DNA of 64,000 nt from contig NZ_VYSG01000001.1 in NCBI RefSeq assembly GCF_010667615.1, positions 1,045,649-1,109,648 of the forward strand, written 5' to 3'. A program made the position numbers and the translations under genes. The notes beneath the pieces are model-generated. The model worked only from the letters and a program-made list of their open reading frames with translations. It was not told the origin of the DNA and searched no databases. Positions 32,862 to 41,645 of this stretch are shown piece after piece; position 1 is the first letter of the stretch, and every line of letters begins with the position of its first letter. Origin of the DNA: Bifidobacterium choloepi. GTDB lineage: Bacteria; Actinomycetota; Actinomycetes; Actinomycetales; Bifidobacteriaceae.

Positions 32862-35042
32862 TCACAGCGCGTCGCGGGCGGCGGCGGCCATCGCGGTGAC
32901 GAGCTGGGCGTGCCAGTTGCTCCAGCCCAGCTGGCCGGAGATCGATTCGCCGGACGTCGCGCCGAGCGAGCACATGTCGGCGCGGGTCAGGTCGAACAGC
33001 ATGTCAAGGACGACCGGATCGTGGCGGACGGCGTCGGCGACGATCCGGCCGCCCTCGGCCGGCGACCTGGTCTGCGCGCATTGCGACAGCGTCATGTGCT
33101 CGCGGACAAGCAATGTCACGAGATCGACGGTCGCCCCGTCGAAGCCCATGCGCCGCAGAATGGCGCGGGCGTGCTTCGCGCCCTCGGCGGCGTGATCGGT
33201 CACGCCGGGCCGCTTGCCGATATCGTGCAGGATGCCGGCGAGCAGCAGGGCCTGACGGTGGAAGGAATCGTAGGCGGTACGGCAAGAGAAATTGGAACGA
33301 TCCGCCGGGGACTCCCCCCGGAACCGCTTCGCAGTTCCGACCCCCTCTAAAGAGGGGGTGTGTAAAGAACGGATGGTCGAAGAGGGAGTGGCTGAAGAGT
33401 GGGCGCCTAGAGAATGGGTATCTGGAGAATGAATATCTGGAGAATGGGTATTTAAAGAGGGAATACGTAAAGAACGGGTATCTGGAGAGTGGGTATCTGA
33501 AGACGGGGTGCCTGGAGAGTGAGTATCTGAAGAGGAAGCCAGCCGGCTCGTCACCTCGACCATGTGGCGGTCGATCGTGAAGCGGTGGGCGGCGCTGGCG
33601 CTGGGACGGTTGCGGATCGCCGACCATTCAGGCATCCAGCGGGAGGGAATGTCGACGAAATCGAGTTCCTCCCAGGTCTGCAGCAGCGCCGGGCCGTACC
33701 CGAGCAGCTCGACGAACAGCCGGCGCGCCTCGTCGTTCCAGGTCACGCCGCCGGCCAGCGCGCGCCGCAGGTTGACGAGCGTCGACGTGTTGATCGACAG
33801 CCCCCGCTTCGCCGCCTCGACGGCGGCCCGCAGCGGCAGCAGCGGCTCCCGTTCGAGCACGAGCCCCTTCGCCGGCGCGACGGCGGCCTCGGCGGCCGTC
33901 CCGACCGAGCCAACGGCAACGGCTCCGCCGACCGCCGAACCGTCCACGCTCACGCCCGGCGCCAGCACGATTTCCCCTTCGTGGAGCGCCACGCCCGGGG
34001 CGACGACGTCGAATTTCGGGGCTTCGCGGCGGCCGCCGGCACGCGGGGATCGTATCTGGAAGAACGAGAACCGCGGCCTGTCGTGCACGAGCGTGCGGGC
34101 GGCACGCGAGGCCGTCGAGTCGAGGCCGAACGCGATGGCGCGGCCGAGATGGGCGAGCAGGGTCTGCAGGTCGTCGATCGACTTGGCTTCCCGCATGCCG
34201 TCGGGCAGCGTCGGGTCGGCGAGGCCGAGCATCGCGGCGACGGCCGGCTGGTAGCCGGCGAGCAGCAGGTTGGTGTCGCGCCGCGTGGCCAGATGAATGC
34301 AGTCGCGCACGTCGAGCAGCCGCTCGACGGCGTCGTCGTAGCGGCCGTGCGGCCGGTCGGCGAGCCACGACGCGGCGATGCCGGCGAGCAGCACCGTGTC
34401 GCGCAGCCCACCGCGCGTCTCCTTGACGTCGGGCTGGTTGACGTAGGCGAGCCGGCCGAATCGTTCCTGCCGCGCCGTCACCGACGCGAGCAGTTCCGGC
34501 AGCCGCTTGCGCACCGACTTGCGCCACCGGTCGAGAATCGCCGTCGCCGTGCGGCCGACGAGCCCGGCGTCGCCGGCGACCGGCACGACGTCGAGCCAGC
34601 CCATCGCCGCCGGCAGGTCGCGGCCGGTCACGCCGACGCACTCGGCCGGCGTGCGCACGGCGTGGTCGAGCCCGAGCCCCGCGTCCCACACCGGATACCA
34701 CAGCCGGTTGGCAAATCCGGCGAGTCGTTCGTCGCTTTCGAACGATCCGTCCGCATGCACGAGCACGAGATCGAGGTCGGAGCACGGCCCGAGCTGCCCG
34801 CGCGCCAGCGATCCGACGGCCGCGAGCGCGACGCCGCGTTCCGGCACCGGGGCGCCGGCGTCGGCGGATGCCGCGACGGCATCGTCCCACAGGCCCCGCA
34901 ACGCGGTCATCGCCGCGTCCGTCCGCGCCGCCCGTTTCGCCGGGCCGTCGCGGTAGACGCCGTCGGTATCCGGCCTGCTCAGGTCGAGCAGCGTCTGCCC
35001 GAGGGATGCAAGGGAGACCGAAGGAGAAGCCGGAGCAGTCAT
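32862..35042 (-). CDS. glnD: PII nucleotidyltransferase / deadenylylase GlnD
   Basis: 726 residues from ATG 35042 (GGAAGG 5 nt upstream). The N-terminal nucleotidyltransferase domain has VGSLARGQLGPCSDLDLVLV. The HD domain has FHRQALLLAGILHDIGKRPG. It ends soon after the HD domain without the two ACT domains of proteobacterial GlnD. Between RFTIDRHMVEVTSRLA and the HD motif lies an insertion (about residues 502-585) made of twelve 5-residue repeats (DTHSP-like) plus a TPSLEGVG block encoded by a palindromic element. It modifies GlnB Tyr51 according to nitrogen status. Last gene of amtB-glnB-glnD. Confidence 0.92.
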   Translation of the reverse strand: MTAPASPSVSLASLGQTLLDLSRPDTDGVYRDGPAKRAARTDAAMTALRGLWDDAVAASADAGAPVPERGVALAAVGSLARGQLGPCSDLDLVLVHADGSFESDERLAGFANRLWYPVWDAGLGLDHAVRTPAECVGVTGRDLPAAMGWLDVVPVAGDAGLVGRTATAILDRWRKSVRKRLPELLASVTARQERFGRLAYVNQPDVKETRGGLRDTVLLAGIAASWLADRPHGRYDDAVERLLDVRDCIHLATRRDTNLLLAGYQPAVAAMLGLADPTLPDGMREAKSIDDLQTLLAHLGRAIAFGLDSTASRAARTLVHDRPRFSFFQIRSPRAGGRREAPKFDVVAPGVALHEGEIVLAPGVSVDGSAVGGAVAVGSVGTAAEAAVAPAKGLVLEREPLLPLRAAVEAAKRGLSINTSTLVNLRRALAGGVTWNDEARRLFVELLGYGPALLQTWEELDFVDIPSRWMPEWSAIRNRPSASAAHRFTIDRHMVEVTSRLASSSDTHSPGTPSSDTHSPDTRSLRIPSLNTHSPDIHSPDTHSLGAHSSATPSSTIRSLHTPSLEGVGTAKRFRGESPADRSNFSCRTAYDSFHRQALLLAGILHDIGKRPGVTDHAAEGAKHARAILRRMGFDGATVDLVTLLVREHMTLSQCAQTRSPAEGGRIVADAVRHDPVVLDMLFDLTRADMCSLGATSGESISGQLGWSNWHAQLVTAMAAAARDAL
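33305..33360. repeat. In-frame palindromic element copy in glnD
   Basis: 56 bp: CCGGGGACTCCCCCCGG, a GCTTCGC centre, then CCGACCCCCTCT and its complement AGAGGGGGT. Same design and same reading frame (TPSxEGVG) as the element at 38241-38297 in ftsY. Confidence 0.85.
33361..33540. repeat. 15-bp tandem array inside glnD
   Basis: Twelve head-to-tail 15-bp units of the form TCTGGAGAATGGGTA. On the coding strand each gives five residues such as DTHSP or NTHSP. The stem end of the adjoining palindromic element (TCTAAAGAGGGGGTG, 33346-33360) fits the same 15-mer pattern. Confidence 0.9.
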
Positions 35043-35334
35043 CGTCACCTTCCTTTGCCTTGATGCCGTTGGTACCTGTAAAGAAAAACTTCCCGAAAGA
35101 AAGACCGAGAGGCGACGAGACCGGGACGTCGGCTTGCGCAGGGCCGGCGGTTACGTTCCGTAAGTCGACCCCCAGTCTCGCTTCGCTCGACAGCCCCCTT
35201 CCAGGGGGCTTGCCTCGAGCGTGTAATTCATCGATCAGCGGCCGTCCTCGACAGCCCCCCCCTCCAGGGGCTTGCCCGTTCACAGGACCACCGGATACGA
35301 AAATCCCGCCGGCGGGCGGCGGGATCGCGAAACA
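35043..35334. other. glnB-glnD spacer with degenerate palindromic element
   Basis: 292 bp. 35164-35210 (GTCGACCCCCAGTCTCGC, GCTTCGCTCGAC, AGCCCCCTTCCAGGGGGCT) resembles the right half of the 205-215-bp elements found elsewhere. A second stem, AGCCCCCCCCTCCAGGGGCT, lies at 35252-35271. No gene. Confidence 0.65.
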
Positions 35335-36970
<1,636 letters not shown>

Positions 36971-37265
36971 GCGTCTACCTCCCTTTTCCAGTTCGCGCCG
37001 GCCGGCGTTCCTTGCCCTGCGCCGCGCCGTGCGCTTCCTTTTTCTTCTTGGCGTTGTGGTTCGCGCCGTCGGGCCGTGCCCCGGCGGAACTTCACGGTTG
37101 CCAATCGAACGCCATTGACGTTTTCGTTTCGTTACACGCCGTTACGGCTGTGTAAGGGTTGTTTCGATCGTGTAAATATGGCACGATTCCCGCGGCCCAA
37201 CCGGCGCGAGAATCGTGCCCGACATGCGGAAATGGCCGGCACGATTCGCGCGACCGACCGCCGGA

Positions 37266-38684
37266 CTATTCGAGAATGCCGTCCACAAAGGCGGCCGGCT
37301 CGAACGGCGCGAGGTCGTCGGGACCCTCGCCGACGCCGACGAGCTTGACCGGCACGCCGAGCTCCTTCTGTACCGAAATGACGATGCCGCCCTTCGCGGA
37401 ACCGTCGAGCTTCGTCAGCACGACGCCGGTGATGCCGATCGCCTCGGCGAAGACCTTGGCCTGCGCCATGCCGTTCTGGCCGGTTGTCGCATCGAGGACG
37501 AGCAGTACCTCGTCGACCGGCAGGTTCTTCTCGGTGACGCGGCGGATCTTGCCGAGCTCGTCCATCAGGTTGGCCTTGTTCTGCAGGCGGCCGGCCGTGT
37601 CGATGATCAGCACGTCGACGTCGGCTTCCTTCGCCTTCTGCGAGGCCTCGAACGCGACCGACGCCGGGTCGGCGCTGTCGCGGTCGGAACGCACGACCGG
37701 CACGCCGACCTTCGCGCCCCACGTCTCGAGCTGGTCGGCGGCGGCGGCGCGGAACGTGTCGGCCGCGCCGAGCATGACCGACTTGCCCTGGCCGACGAAC
37801 AGGCGGGCGAGCTTGCCGGCCGTCGTCGTCTTGCCGGTGCCGTTGACGCCGACCATGATGATGACGCTCGGACGGTGCGCGTCCGGCTTGTCGGCGTTGA
37901 GTCGGCGGTCGGTGTCCTTGCCGACCATGGCGACCAGCTCGCCGCGCAGCGCTTCCTTGACCTCGGCCGGATTGGACTTGCCGGTGACGCGCGCGTCGGT
38001 GCGCATCTTCTCGGTGAGTTCCTCGGACGCCTCGGCGCCGACGTCGGCCATCAGCAGCGTGTCCTCGACGTCCTCCCAGTCGGATTCGGTCAGGTTGTCC
38101 TTCGTCAGGATGGTGAACAGCGCCTTGCCGAACGGATTGCTCGACTTCGACAGCTTCGCGCGCAGCGTCTCGAGGCGGGTCTTGCGGCCGGCCGGCTTCT
38201 CGATCTGCTCGTTCGCCGGGACCGGCACTTCCTCGACGGCCCGGGGACTCCCACCGGCTCGAGCTTCGCTCTCGCCGACTCCCTCTGCAGAGGGAGTTGA
38301 AGCCGATTCCTCCTTGACCCCCTCTTCAGAGGGGGTCGGCGAAGCCGAAGGCTGAGCCGGGGGGAGTTCCCCGGTTCCGGCCTTGGTAGCGGTTTCGGCG
38401 GCCTGCGTTGGCGGCGCCTGTGCGGCGGTGTTCGTCGCGACGGGCGACTGCTTCGCCGCCTGCGCCTGGGCTTCGGCTTCCTCGGCCTCCGCCTGCTTCG
38501 TCTTCGCCTCGGCGGCCTTGACGGCCCGTTCGGCCGCGAGCCGCTCGTCGGCCTTCGCCTTCGCGGCCTCGTCGGCGCGGCGAATCGCCCGCTTGCGGGA
38601 CTTGTCCATCAGGATGCCGCCGATGATCAGCACCGCGGCGATGATCACGACGACAACGATGGCAATGATCGTATTGTTTTCCAT
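37266..38684 (-). CDS. ftsY: Signal recognition particle receptor FtsY
   Basis: 472 residues from ATG 38684 (MENNTIIAIVVVVIIAAVLI). An N-terminal TM helix (4-26) anchors the protein, as in other actinobacterial FtsY. A long acidic/Ala/Glu linker (about 30-165) follows. The NG GTPase has GVNGTGKTTTAGKLA (G1, about 282), DTAGRLQNKANL (G3) and TKLDGSAKGG (G4). Residues about 103-147 of the linker (PTPSEEGV...TPSAEGVGESEAR) are encoded by two copies of a palindromic element inserted in frame. It docks SRP-ribosome complexes at the membrane. Confidence 0.95.
   Translation of the reverse strand: MENNTIIAIVVVVIIAAVLIIGGILMDKSRKRAIRRADEAAKAKADERLAAERAVKAAEAKTKQAEAEEAEAQAQAAKQSPVATNTAAQAPPTQAAETATKAGTGELPPAQPSASPTPSEEGVKEESASTPSAEGVGESEARAGGSPRAVEEVPVPANEQIEKPAGRKTRLETLRAKLSKSSNPFGKALFTILTKDNLTESDWEDVEDTLLMADVGAEASEELTEKMRTDARVTGKSNPAEVKEALRGELVAMVGKDTDRRLNADKPDAHRPSVIIMVGVNGTGKTTTAGKLARLFVGQGKSVMLGAADTFRAAAADQLETWGAKVGVPVVRSDRDSADPASVAFEASQKAKEADVDVLIIDTAGRLQNKANLMDELGKIRRVTEKNLPVDEVLLVLDATTGQNGMAQAKVFAEAIGITGVVLTKLDGSAKGGIVISVQKELGVPVKLVGVGEGPDDLAPFEPAAFVDGILE
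38241..38297. repeat. In-frame palindromic element, ftsY copy 1
   Basis: 57 bp: CCGGGGACTCCCACCGG, GAGCTTCGCTC, CCGACTCCCTCT plus AGAGGGAGT. Read as STPSAEGVGESEARAGGSPR in FtsY. Same orientation as the glnD copy. Confidence 0.85.
38316..38374. repeat. In-frame palindromic element, ftsY copy 2 (inverted)
   Basis: 59 bp in the opposite orientation to copy 1, 18 bp away: GACCCCCTCTTCAGAGGGGG, GGCGAAGCC, then CCGGGGGGAGTTCCCCGG. Read as TGELPPAQPSASPTPSEEGV. The two copies together form a larger inverted repeat. Confidence 0.85.
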
Positions 38685-38780
38685 AGCTTTCAAGCCTAAA
38701 AACAAAAACGGACACATGCAAGGAATCAGTTAAAACTCCCGCCATTGGCAGTGTCGGGGGAATCGTGCGAAACTGGGCGC

Positions 38781-39887
38781 ATGGCTAGTACTGGAAGAAT
38801 GTCGGCGTATCAGCGCCGCGAGCAGCTCATCGAGATCGGCCGGTCGCTGTTCGCCGCGAAGGGGTTCGAGGCCGTCAGCGTGGAGGAGATCGCCGCCCAC
38901 GCGAAGGTGAGCAAGCCGATCGTCTACGAGCATTTCGGCGGCAAGGAGGGGCTGTACGCCGTCGTCGTCGACCGCGAGATGCGCGCGCTGACCGAGACGC
39001 TGCTGACGGCGCTGTCCGACCAGGACGTCCATCCGCGCCAGATCGTCGAGCGGACGGCGCTCGCGCTGCTGACCTACATCGAGGAGAATTCGGAAGGCTT
39101 CCAGGTCCTCGTGCGCGACTCGCCGATCACCGACCCGAATTCCTCGTTCTCGTCGCTGTGGGGCGACATCTCGCTGCGCGTCGAGGACATCCTGACCGTC
39201 TGGTTCCGCAAGCAGAAGCTGCCGCTCAAGGGCGTTTCCTACTACGCGCAGATGCTCGTCGGCATGACGGTGTTCACCGGCCAGTACTGGGCCAGCAACC
39301 GCAAGATGAGCAAGGAACAGCTCGCCGCGCTGATCGTCAACCTCGGCTGGCACGGCCTGTCGAGGCTCGAGGCGCGCCCGCAGCTCGTCTTCGAGAACGC
39401 CGCCGGGAAGGAAGCCGACGCCGGCGTCGAGATCATCGCCGAGGTCGGCGAATCGTCGCGGGAATCGTCGCAGAAGAAGAACGATTCGCACGATTCGTCC
39501 GCCACCGCGGCCACCGGCGTCACCGACGGCAAGGCCGCCGAGAAGACCGACGACAAGGCCGCCGAGAAGGCCGCCGAAAAAGCCGAGCGCAAAGCCCGCA
39601 AGCAGGCCGAGAAGGAAGCCGCCCGCGAGGAAAAGCAGGCCGCGAAGGAAGAAAGGCTCGCCGCGAAGGAAGCCGCGAAGCAGCGCAAGGCCGCGAAGAA
39701 AGAAGCCGCCGAGACCGAGCCGGGCGCTGACACCGAGCCGGGCGCCGACACCAAGCCGGGCGCCAACGCCGAACCAGACGCCGCCGAACCAGACGCCGCC
39801 GAACCGGACGTCAGGCCGGAGTCTGACGCCGAGCCGGGCGACGACGCCGTGACCGAAGCCGTCGTCGACGCCCTGCTCGACGACTGA
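38781..39887 (+). CDS. TetR-family regulator with long charged C-terminal tail
   Basis: 368 residues from ATG 38781 (MASTGRMSAY). An alternative ATG at 38799 follows GGAAG too closely. The HTH is LIEIGRSLFAAKGFEAVSVE then EIAAHAKVSKPIVYEHFGGK, typical of TetR. Residues about 60-205 are the ligand/dimer domain. The last about 165 residues are a Lys/Glu/Ala coiled-coil-like tail (AEKAERKARKQAEKEAAREE), then GADTEPGADTKPGAN repeats ending in acidic Asp. TetR proteins are normally about 200 residues, so this tail is unusual. Target genes unknown. A palindromic element follows the stop. Confidence 0.85.
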   Translation: MASTGRMSAYQRREQLIEIGRSLFAAKGFEAVSVEEIAAHAKVSKPIVYEHFGGKEGLYAVVVDREMRALTETLLTALSDQDVHPRQIVERTALALLTYIEENSEGFQVLVRDSPITDPNSSFSSLWGDISLRVEDILTVWFRKQKLPLKGVSYYAQMLVGMTVFTGQYWASNRKMSKEQLAALIVNLGWHGLSRLEARPQLVFENAAGKEADAGVEIIAEVGESSRESSQKKNDSHDSSATAATGVTDGKAAEKTDDKAAEKAAEKAERKARKQAEKEAAREEKQAAKEERLAAKEAAKQRKAAKKEAAETEPGADTEPGADTKPGANAEPDAAEPDAAEPDVRPESDAEPGDDAVTEAVVDALLDD

Positions 39888-40298
39888 CGCCGCTTATTGG
39901 TTTGCGCCATGCAAGGCAAGAGCTCCCTGGAAGGGAGCTGTCGAGCGTAGCGAGACTGAGGGTCGACCGCACGACGTCGCGAAGCGACGAGTGCGCGCTG
40001 GAGGGTGAGTGGCCGGACGAGACTCGAGTCACGTCGTAACCGACCGTTCCAGCGCGCTCTCGCCGCCTTCGGCGGCATCGGCGGTCGACCCTCAGGCCGC
40101 TTCGCGGCCAGCTCCCTTCCAGGGAGCTTTTCCCGTAAAAAGTTTCAGCCTGCAACGATTCGGGAGGGCGACGCGCGCACAGTTCGGCGAGTCGTGTCTA
40201 AGATAGCTTGCTAGACACCGTTTATCCCTGCCCGGCCATGCGAGGAACCAAGAGAGACCGCACGTCGCCGGCCGGACAGCCGACCCCTGGGGGAAAAG
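39888..40298. repeat. Intergenic region with 208-bp palindromic element, copy 1
   Basis: The element spans 39921-40128. Outer arms AGCTCCCTGGAAGGGAGCT and complement. Inner arms GAGGGTCGACCG...CGGTCGACCCTCAG and GCGCGCTGGA...TCCAGCGCGC. Small side hairpins CGACGTCGCGAAGCGACG and CGCCGCCTTCGGCGGC. It starts 34 bp after the TetR stop. The rest of the gap holds the glycosyltransferase leader with GGGGGAAAAG. Confidence 0.9.
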
Positions 40299-41336
40299 AT
40301 GGATCAGGACAAGATCCTTACCTTCGTCGTACCCGCATACAACATGCAGACCTACCTCAAGCGCTGCCTCAACGCACTGCTCGCGTCCCCCGACAACGTC
40401 GACGTCGAGGTGCTCGTCGTCGACGACGGATCGACCGACGGCACGCTCGCCGTCGCGCAGGACTACCAGCGACGGTTCCCGGGCATCGTGCGGGCCATCC
40501 ACCAGGAGAACAAGGGCCACGGCGGCGCCGTCAACACCGGCATCGCCGAGGCGGCCGGCATGTACGTCAAGGTCGTCGACGCCGACGACTGGGTCGGCGC
40601 GTCGTCGCTCGCCGAGGTGCTGGACGTCCTGCGCCGGCAAAGGGATTCGGACGATCCGCTCGACATGCTCGTCACCGACTACGTCTACGACAAGGTCGGC
40701 CGCAAGCACAAGCACGTCGTCGACTTCTCGAAGGTCATGGAGGCCAACAGGCGCATCACGTGGGACGACCTGGGCGACTTCGGCATCGCGCAGTACATCA
40801 TCATGCACGCGCTGACGTTCCGCACCGAGGTCGTGCGCATGTCCGGCATGACGCTGCCCGAGCACACGTTCTACGTCGACTTCATCTACTCCTACCAGCC
40901 GTTCCCGTGGGTCAAGTCGATCTACTACCTGTCGACGCCGTTCTACCACTACTTCATCGGCCGCGAGGGCCAGTCGGTGCAGACCGACGTCATGATCCGC
41001 CGCGTCCAGCAGCTGTGCCGCGTCAACCGCCAGATGCTCACCGCCACGCCGGAAGCCACCGACGAGGGCGTGACGCCGGGCCTGTACCGGTACATGATCC
41101 ACTTCCTCGCGATCGAGAGCTCGATCACGACGGTGTTCCTGATCTTGTCGCGCGACTCGAACAACTACCGCGTGCAGAAGGAGCTGTGGAACAACATCCG
41201 CGAGTACTCCCCCACGATCTACCGCGACACCCGCGGCAAGCTCGTCTCGCGCGCGATGAACCTCCCCGGCCCCGCCGGCCGCTTCTGCGTCCGCGTCGGC
41301 TACCGCATCGCCAACATGATCCTCGGCTTCAACTGA
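40299..41336 (+). CDS. Family 2 glycosyltransferase
   Basis: 345 residues. GT-A fold: TFVVPAYNMQTYLKRCLNAL, EVLVVDDGSTDGT (nucleotide-sugar Asp pair), HQENKGHGGAVNTGIAEA and KVVDADDWV (metal-binding DxD). No TM helices are evident apart from weak hydrophobicity near the end, so it is cytoplasmic or membrane-associated. It would transfer a sugar to a cell-envelope acceptor such as teichoic acid, glycolipid or exopolysaccharide; the substrate cannot be read from sequence. No other glycan genes are nearby. Palindromic elements flank it on both sides. Confidence 0.88.
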   Translation: MDQDKILTFVVPAYNMQTYLKRCLNALLASPDNVDVEVLVVDDGSTDGTLAVAQDYQRRFPGIVRAIHQENKGHGGAVNTGIAEAAGMYVKVVDADDWVGASSLAEVLDVLRRQRDSDDPLDMLVTDYVYDKVGRKHKHVVDFSKVMEANRRITWDDLGDFGIAQYIIMHALTFRTEVVRMSGMTLPEHTFYVDFIYSYQPFPWVKSIYYLSTPFYHYFIGREGQSVQTDVMIRRVQQLCRVNRQMLTATPEATDEGVTPGLYRYMIHFLAIESSITTVFLILSRDSNNYRVQKELWNNIREYSPTIYRDTRGKLVSRAMNLPGPAGRFCVRVGYRIANMILGFN

Positions 41337-41343
41337 CCTATCG

Positions 41344-41552
41344 AGCTCCCTTCCAGGGAGCCGGCCGCGAAGCGGCCTGAGGGTCGACCGCACGACGTCG
41401 CGAAGCGACGAGTGCGCGCTGGAAGGTGAGCGGCCGGACGGAAACTCGAGTCACGTTGTAACCGACCGTTCCAGCGCGCTCTCGCCGCCTTCGGCGGCAT
41501 CGGCGGTCGACCCTCAGCCTCGCTGCGCTCGGCAGCTCCCTTCCAGGGAGCT
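41344..41552. repeat. 209-bp palindromic element, copy 2
   Basis: Begins 7 bp after the glycosyltransferase stop: AGCTCCCTTCCAGGGAGCC, GGCCGCGAAGCGGCC, the shared GAGGGTCGACCGCACGACG core, the GCGCGCTGGA stem, and a right arm AGCTCCCTTCCAGGGAGCT. Nearly identical to copy 1 through the core. It fills most of the 309-bp gap to the C69 dipeptidase. Confidence 0.9.
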
Positions 41553-41645
41553 CGTCCTCACATGTCATGAGGGAAATACAATGGCTGCATTGGTTGAATC
41601 GTTCCGTCGGACGAATCGTTCGACAATTCTGCAAAGTGAGGAACC

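Noticed and set aside
37126..37145. GlnR-type binding site upstream of amtB
   Set aside because: GTTTC, GTTAC and GTTAC occur at 5- and 10-bp steps, not the 11-bp step of GlnR a/b sites. Kept only as a remark in the amtB entry.
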